A DNA stretch of 64,000 nt from Clarkia xantiana subsp. parviflora (taxonomy: Eukaryota > Streptophyta > Magnoliopsida > Myrtales > Onagraceae). Location of the stretch: positions 22,747,772 to 22,811,771 of the forward strand of contig JAPTYO010000010.1 of assembly GCA_036873135.1 (NCBI GenBank). Direction: 5' to 3'. Numbering within the stretch: the first letter of the stretch is position 1; each line of letters begins with the position of its first letter. A program made the translations under genes and the position numbers. This document shows positions 59,990-64,000 of the stretch, piece after piece. The notes below the pieces were generated by a model, which saw only the letters and a program-made list of their open reading frames with translations, did not search any database and was not told the origin of the DNA.

Positions 59990-60699
59990 GCGCACGAGAT
60001 GTGCTCTTCAGGGCTTTGATTATAATGATTAACCAAACTGCACAATGATTAAGGAAAAACTCAATTTTCGGGGATAAAAATGATCACAACTTTTCTTACC
60101 TGGGTGTTGGATTTTTTCTAGTGGGAAATGTGCTCGCTATGCGACTGGACCTGCTGCATGTCCTGATTTTCCTGCTCCATCTAGAAAACACAACTTGTAT
60201 ATGAACACCTGCCGGAAAGTAAATGCCCCTAGACCTCTGATGGAAGGCACCAACAATAATGTTTTCTTTGCTTGACATCTCAAATGTTCATTGATCAACA
60301 CATTAATCTTCGGGGGACGCTCGATGATCTCTTGATATTTTCCATATTCGGACATGTCCTATCTCAATGGGAGATGCCCCTTGGTTACCGCCGACAGGTT
60401 TAGACCTTGTCGTAAAACAGATGTACGACTTGGTTCGGGTACGCGTATGAATTCCACACATGGTAGGTGGAATTTGGCATGGAAGTTCTTTGAAGTAGTC
60501 ACGTTTCATGTGGATGAGACCTCGTCGAAGTGGTCGTCTGATCTGCAAAAAGAGTAGGGACACTCAAATCTCAAAGAAAAATCAAGTACAATTCATCGTA
60601 CCTGAGCGTTGGATATCCCGAGTGTGCAATTTGTGCTTCGTGCAACTGGATGGCTGCACGTTCTTTTTTGTTGCCCCATATGGCCGACACAGCTCGTAT

Positions 60700-61735
60700 G
60701 TGCATACCTAACCAAGGGTACCTGAATGATCCATATGGAATGTATGTACAGAAAAATCCAGGTAAAGTTTTTTATAAAAAGAAATGCAAATGCAATGCAT
60801 GCTTGGAGTTAAAAGCTCAACAACTAAGAGAAGATTTACAATCTATCAAAAAATTGTTTTTCCTTAAACAATGCCTATGAGATGTACATGAGATGCATAC
60901 TTGAAATGAAATTTCTACAGTTGAGAAAAATGATAAGTTACCTGAAAATATCTTTTCGTTTTTTTTTTAAATGAAAAAAAAATCAATGCATCTTGGTTGC
61001 TCAAAATTAAAAAATCAGGTGACTTTTTTTTTTAAAGAATGCATAAATGCACAACAATAAATACAATATGCAAACTTAAAAATAAAAGTTCCACAACTAA
61101 GAAAATTACAATTTACTTGAAATGTTTTTTCGAAAATAATGCATATGAGATGCACATTTTAAAAAAAATCATGTAACAGGTTTTTTTAAACAAAGAGCTC
61201 TAAAAAGAGAGCTTACGATTTATCTAAAAAGTTTTTTTTTTTTAAATTAATGCATATTTGATGCATTATTTGAAAATAAAACAATTCAGGTAAAAAGTTT
61301 TTTTGAAATGATGCATGTGGAATGCACGTTCGAAATTAGAAGCTCTAATAGCTAAAAAGGAATCACAATTTTTTTCTAAAATGTTTTTTTGCATGCGCGA
61401 CGCGCTAACCAAAATCACAACTTACCTGAAGAGTTTTTTTTTTAAAAAATAATGCGTATGAAACGCAAGTTTGAAATTAAAAAAAAAATCAGGTAAGAGG
61501 TTTTTTTTTAAAAAAAAAACGATGCATACAAAATGCATGTTCGGAAAGAAAATTTCTAAATGTCCGACCACTTAGCTGAAAAAAAAAAGTTTTTTTTTTT
61601 TTTTTTTTTTTTAAAATGCCAGAAGATGAATGCATGAGAATAAAAATTACACAGTTAAAAAAAAAAACTTACAGTTTTCCTGACGACTCTTTTTTTTACA
61701 ACAACAAAAAAACACGGATAAAACACAACATGTTT
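60700..61735 (-). repeat. Degenerate T/A-run repeats with TGCAT cores
   Basis: About eight loosely periodic units (roughly 90-120 bases) each combine a long T run, AAATTAATGCAT or AAATGCAT-like words and TTACCTGAA/AGGTAA-like words. They are too diverged to give a clean unit. This lies between the low-complexity interior and the leader of the non-autonomous element, where the Ogre-like element has its coding genes. Confidence 0.6.
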
Positions 61736-61739
61736 AGGG

Positions 61740-62145
61740 GGTAAAAAATGTGTGGCTTTGCTCTACAAGGTAGGTTCCACTGATAGGTTCCCGACAAGGT
61801 GGTTTCCTCACTCCATCACAGGGATCATAAGACCTTCACAAGCGAGTGGAGTTGTTCTGAGTCGTTCCGGCGGCTCGGCCGCGCGGTCGTACCCTTACTA
61901 ACTCTCCGGGGTTCCTAGTTGCCCTGGGATTTAGGCATTTTGGATATTACACTAAAGTGGGTGTGCGAATTCAAATAATGCCACAAAAAGAAAATGTCAA
62001 TTAATTACTCTAAAAATATGCACCTGTCACACAAAAAACAAAGTTAGAATGGTGAAGATAATAAAATATGAAAACTCAAAAACATGGCAATAAGCGAATA
62101 CAATGAGCCCGAACCCTCTAAACGTCCCCAGCAGAGTCGCCAAAT
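61740..62145 (-). other. Leader and primer-binding site of the non-autonomous element
   Basis: The block 61750-61930 matches about 50568-50750 of the Ogre-like element closely (shared CCATCACAGGGATCATAAG and CTCCGGGGTTCCTAGT). The primer-binding site TGGCGACTCTGCTGGGGAC is at 62124-62142, three bases from the LTR. Conservation of this stretch, with no genes, suggests it contains the packaging and priming signals. Confidence 0.8.
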
Positions 62146-63282
62146 TGTCAGACCCTAAAAATCCGACCTACGGCGAAATACGTTTTGAAAACGTTGATTT
62201 TGAAAGAGTCGCCACTAGTTAATTATTAGGCTAACTAGAATCCTAAATCACCCAAGCGAATAACGAATTAAACACTTGTGTATTAAATCAATCTACGATC
62301 AGAAATACGAGTTCGGGGGTTCTATTACGAATTAAAACTCATGGAATTAATCACGCCCTTTCGGTACTCAATTCACGAATTTGCCAATTTTATTGTTTAT
62401 ACATATATTACACTGATTAATCCAACAATGTCAAAATTAATCAAATTTCATCATACGAAAAGATATTACCAAATATAATCCCAAATCTAAAAATAAATTG
62501 TAACCTATAACTCCTATAAAAAAAATGAGGTCTAAAATACTATAAAAAAAACTTTTACATGCTATCAAATTAAACTTAACCACTTTAAATTAAACTATTA
62601 ATTAAATTTTACCAATTACATTTAAATTGGTAATTAAATCTAACTAATTACATTTAAATTTTTAATTAATTGTAATATAATAATAATAATAATATAATTA
62701 ATAATAAACTATTAATTAAATTAAAAAAAAAAAAAAAGAACAGCACGGAAGGACGACGCTCACCTGGGACGGGGTGCTGCCGGAGTTCTGGCCGGACGAC
62801 GTAGGACGGCGAGGTGGCACAGGACGGCGACGGGGCACGGGACGGCGACGACGCATGGGACGACGTCGACCTCCGGACCACACGGACGACGAGGTGGCAC
62901 CGGACGGGAGCAGATCAGATCGGGACAGGAAGGCAGAGGGGCTCCGACGGCGAACCCAGGCGGCGGCGGACGGCGTCAGGTGCGGGAAAACGGACCGGGT
63001 ACGGTGGCGAGGCTGACTGGGGGTGAGTCGGGCAGCGAGGCGGCGGTGGTCGCGGCCGGCGGCAGTGGAGGGTTCCAGACGGGAATTTTTTTTTTTTTTT
63101 TGAAATAAATCACAAAATGACAAAATTCGCACGGATCCCAATAAAAGTGGTCTATTATTTTCTGATGTATTATTCTTATTGCTGGTGTCTTTTTTACATG
63201 TAAAATGACCTTATTTATAGCTAAACTAAGACCCCTAAACTAGAAAAATAAAATCTGAAAAATATATGCATTTAATATTCCG

Positions 63283-63319
<37 letters not shown>

Positions 63320-63511
63320 GTCTTTCACCATAAATACACATAATATATTTTCTAATATTTTACAATAAATAATGCATATACACTATCCTATTTTAAGCCA
63401 GTCCTATCTTCAGAAACTTCGCGATCTTCCATATTTAAATACTTCCTTTTTTGACACGTCACATATGACATTTTGAACGTGCTACGCGCGGACCAAAATT
63501 AGGTGTTTACA
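62146..63511 (-). mobile_element. 5' LTR of the non-autonomous element
   Basis: It is 1366 bp, close to 55578-56927. The TATA-like CTATAAATAA is at 63211-63220 and the GC-rich island at about 62750-63085. An (AT)n tract at about 63287-63315 is longer than in the other LTR. Confidence 0.92.
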
Positions 63512-63516
63512 TACTG

Positions 63517-63741
63517 CATAGCGAACATCATTTATACGGGGGCAACTCTATGTTAGTAAGAGCCTCGTCCCAACATTTATATGGTCTACGCGCGCGTATG
63601 CACGCCTACGCATGTTTATGCACGCTTACGTACCCGCGAGTATCTACGTACACCCACACTCAACTATATGTGTTTGCATACACTAATATGTGTTCATGCA
63701 CCACTCTACGCGCCTATATGCAACTATATGTACATACATGC
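63517..63741 (+). other. Host sequence right of the nested element
   Basis: The host Tat sequence resumes here. ACGGGGGCAACT near 63536-63547 resembles the polypurine motif CTCGGGGGCAAC at 55529-55542 on the other side of the nested element. The remainder is rich in TACGCACG/TATATGCA-type words. No gene seen. Confidence 0.4.
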
Positions 63742-64000
63742 TGTAAACACCTGATTTTAGACGGTGTTCGAAAATACCGTGACACATGAAACCGAACCGG
63801 AAAAATCGACTTTTGACATCATATATGCATATACACACGCGTATAATTATATGCATGTATTGCATAAAATCTCAAGATGAGTGGTTTCCCATCTGCATTG
63901 AAAATGAAGAAATTCTTACCATAGTTGCAAAAGAGATCTTTGAAATCTTTGATGTAATGATGAAGTTGCATCTATTTGGATGGTTGGAAGACAATTGATA
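63742..64000 (+). mobile_element. Probable start of another Ogre-superfamily LTR, plus orientation, cut by window edge
   Basis: TGTAAACACCTGATTTTAGACGG at its start resembles the sense start of both LTR families in this window (TGTAAACACCTAATTTT). The sequence before it is not a polypurine tract, so it would be a 5' LTR or a solo LTR. Only 259 bases are visible and no second end or duplication can be tested. The open frame 63786-63998 is unrecognised. Confidence 0.5.

Larger units (their letters stand above)
55578..63511 (-). mobile_element. Non-autonomous relative of the Ogre-like element, 7.9 kb
   Basis: LTRs at 55578-56927 and 62146-63511 bound it, and TACTG is repeated exactly at 55573-55577 and 63512-63516. 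Its LTR ends, primer-binding site (62124-62142), polypurine tract (56928-56941), leader and 3' UTR correspond to those of the 13.2 kb element. The 5.2 kb interior has no gag, protease, RT or integrase; open frames there show no family likeness. It must have been moved by proteins of a relative. A hAT MITE (59491-59989) inserted later. Confidence 0.9.

Overview
The window is nuclear DNA of a eudicot plant. Three spliced genes of familiar plant type lie in about 16 kb, and nearly everything else is transposable-element sequence, much of it nested. I did not identify the species. All coding models were assembled by eye from GT-AG borders, reading phase and family knowledge.

Layout. 1-2972: decayed plus-strand pol of a Ty3/gypsy Tat-lineage element. 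About 3.1-9.4 kb: two minus-strand Ty1/copia remnants; the first (gag, very long leader, 1.6 kb LTR) appears to have landed in the protease region of the second. 9.6 kb: a tRNA-derived SINE. 10.1-11.9 kb: RPF2, a Brix-domain ribosome-assembly factor, 6 coding exons, plus strand. 12.7-14.7 kb: a class A3 heat-shock factor, 2 exons, minus strand. 17.8-25.7 kb: a 19-exon ROS1/DEMETER-like 5-methylcytosine DNA glycosylase, minus strand, with its catalytic Lys/Asp pair and Fe-S cysteines intact. 26.5-33 kb: an old duplicated intergenic segment, a SINE split by a hAT MITE, and a MULE-type MITE.

33-64 kb is a retrotransposon nest. The plus-strand host is a Tat element (LTR-like sequence, PBS, protease and RT remnants). 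A 13.2 kb Ogre-like Tat element on the minus strand (38970-52153, TSD AAGAC) interrupts the host RT just before its YVDD box. It has ORF1, gag, protease, an in-frame intron, RT, two RNase H domains and integrase; the integrase is itself split by a MULE-type MITE with a perfect 9-bp TSD. Downstream of the host RT lies a spliced gene in antisense to the host (52818-55383), with a domain resembling the 'putative gypsy-type transposon' family. Then comes a 7.9 kb element with no gag or pol (55578-63511, TSD TACTG). It shares PBS, PPT, leader and 3' UTR with the 13.2 kb element, so the two look like an autonomous/non-autonomous pair. Its 3' UTR carries an array of short hairpin units whose stems co-vary. 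A further LTR of this superfamily begins near 63742 in the opposite orientation.

How parts relate: the three host genes have no evident joint function. The ROS1-like gene is notable because demethylases of this family act on TE-flanked promoters, and TE-derived sequence lies within about 1 kb of its start. Boundaries of several LTRs (about 33.0-33.7 kb and 36.9-37.6 kb) are only approximate.
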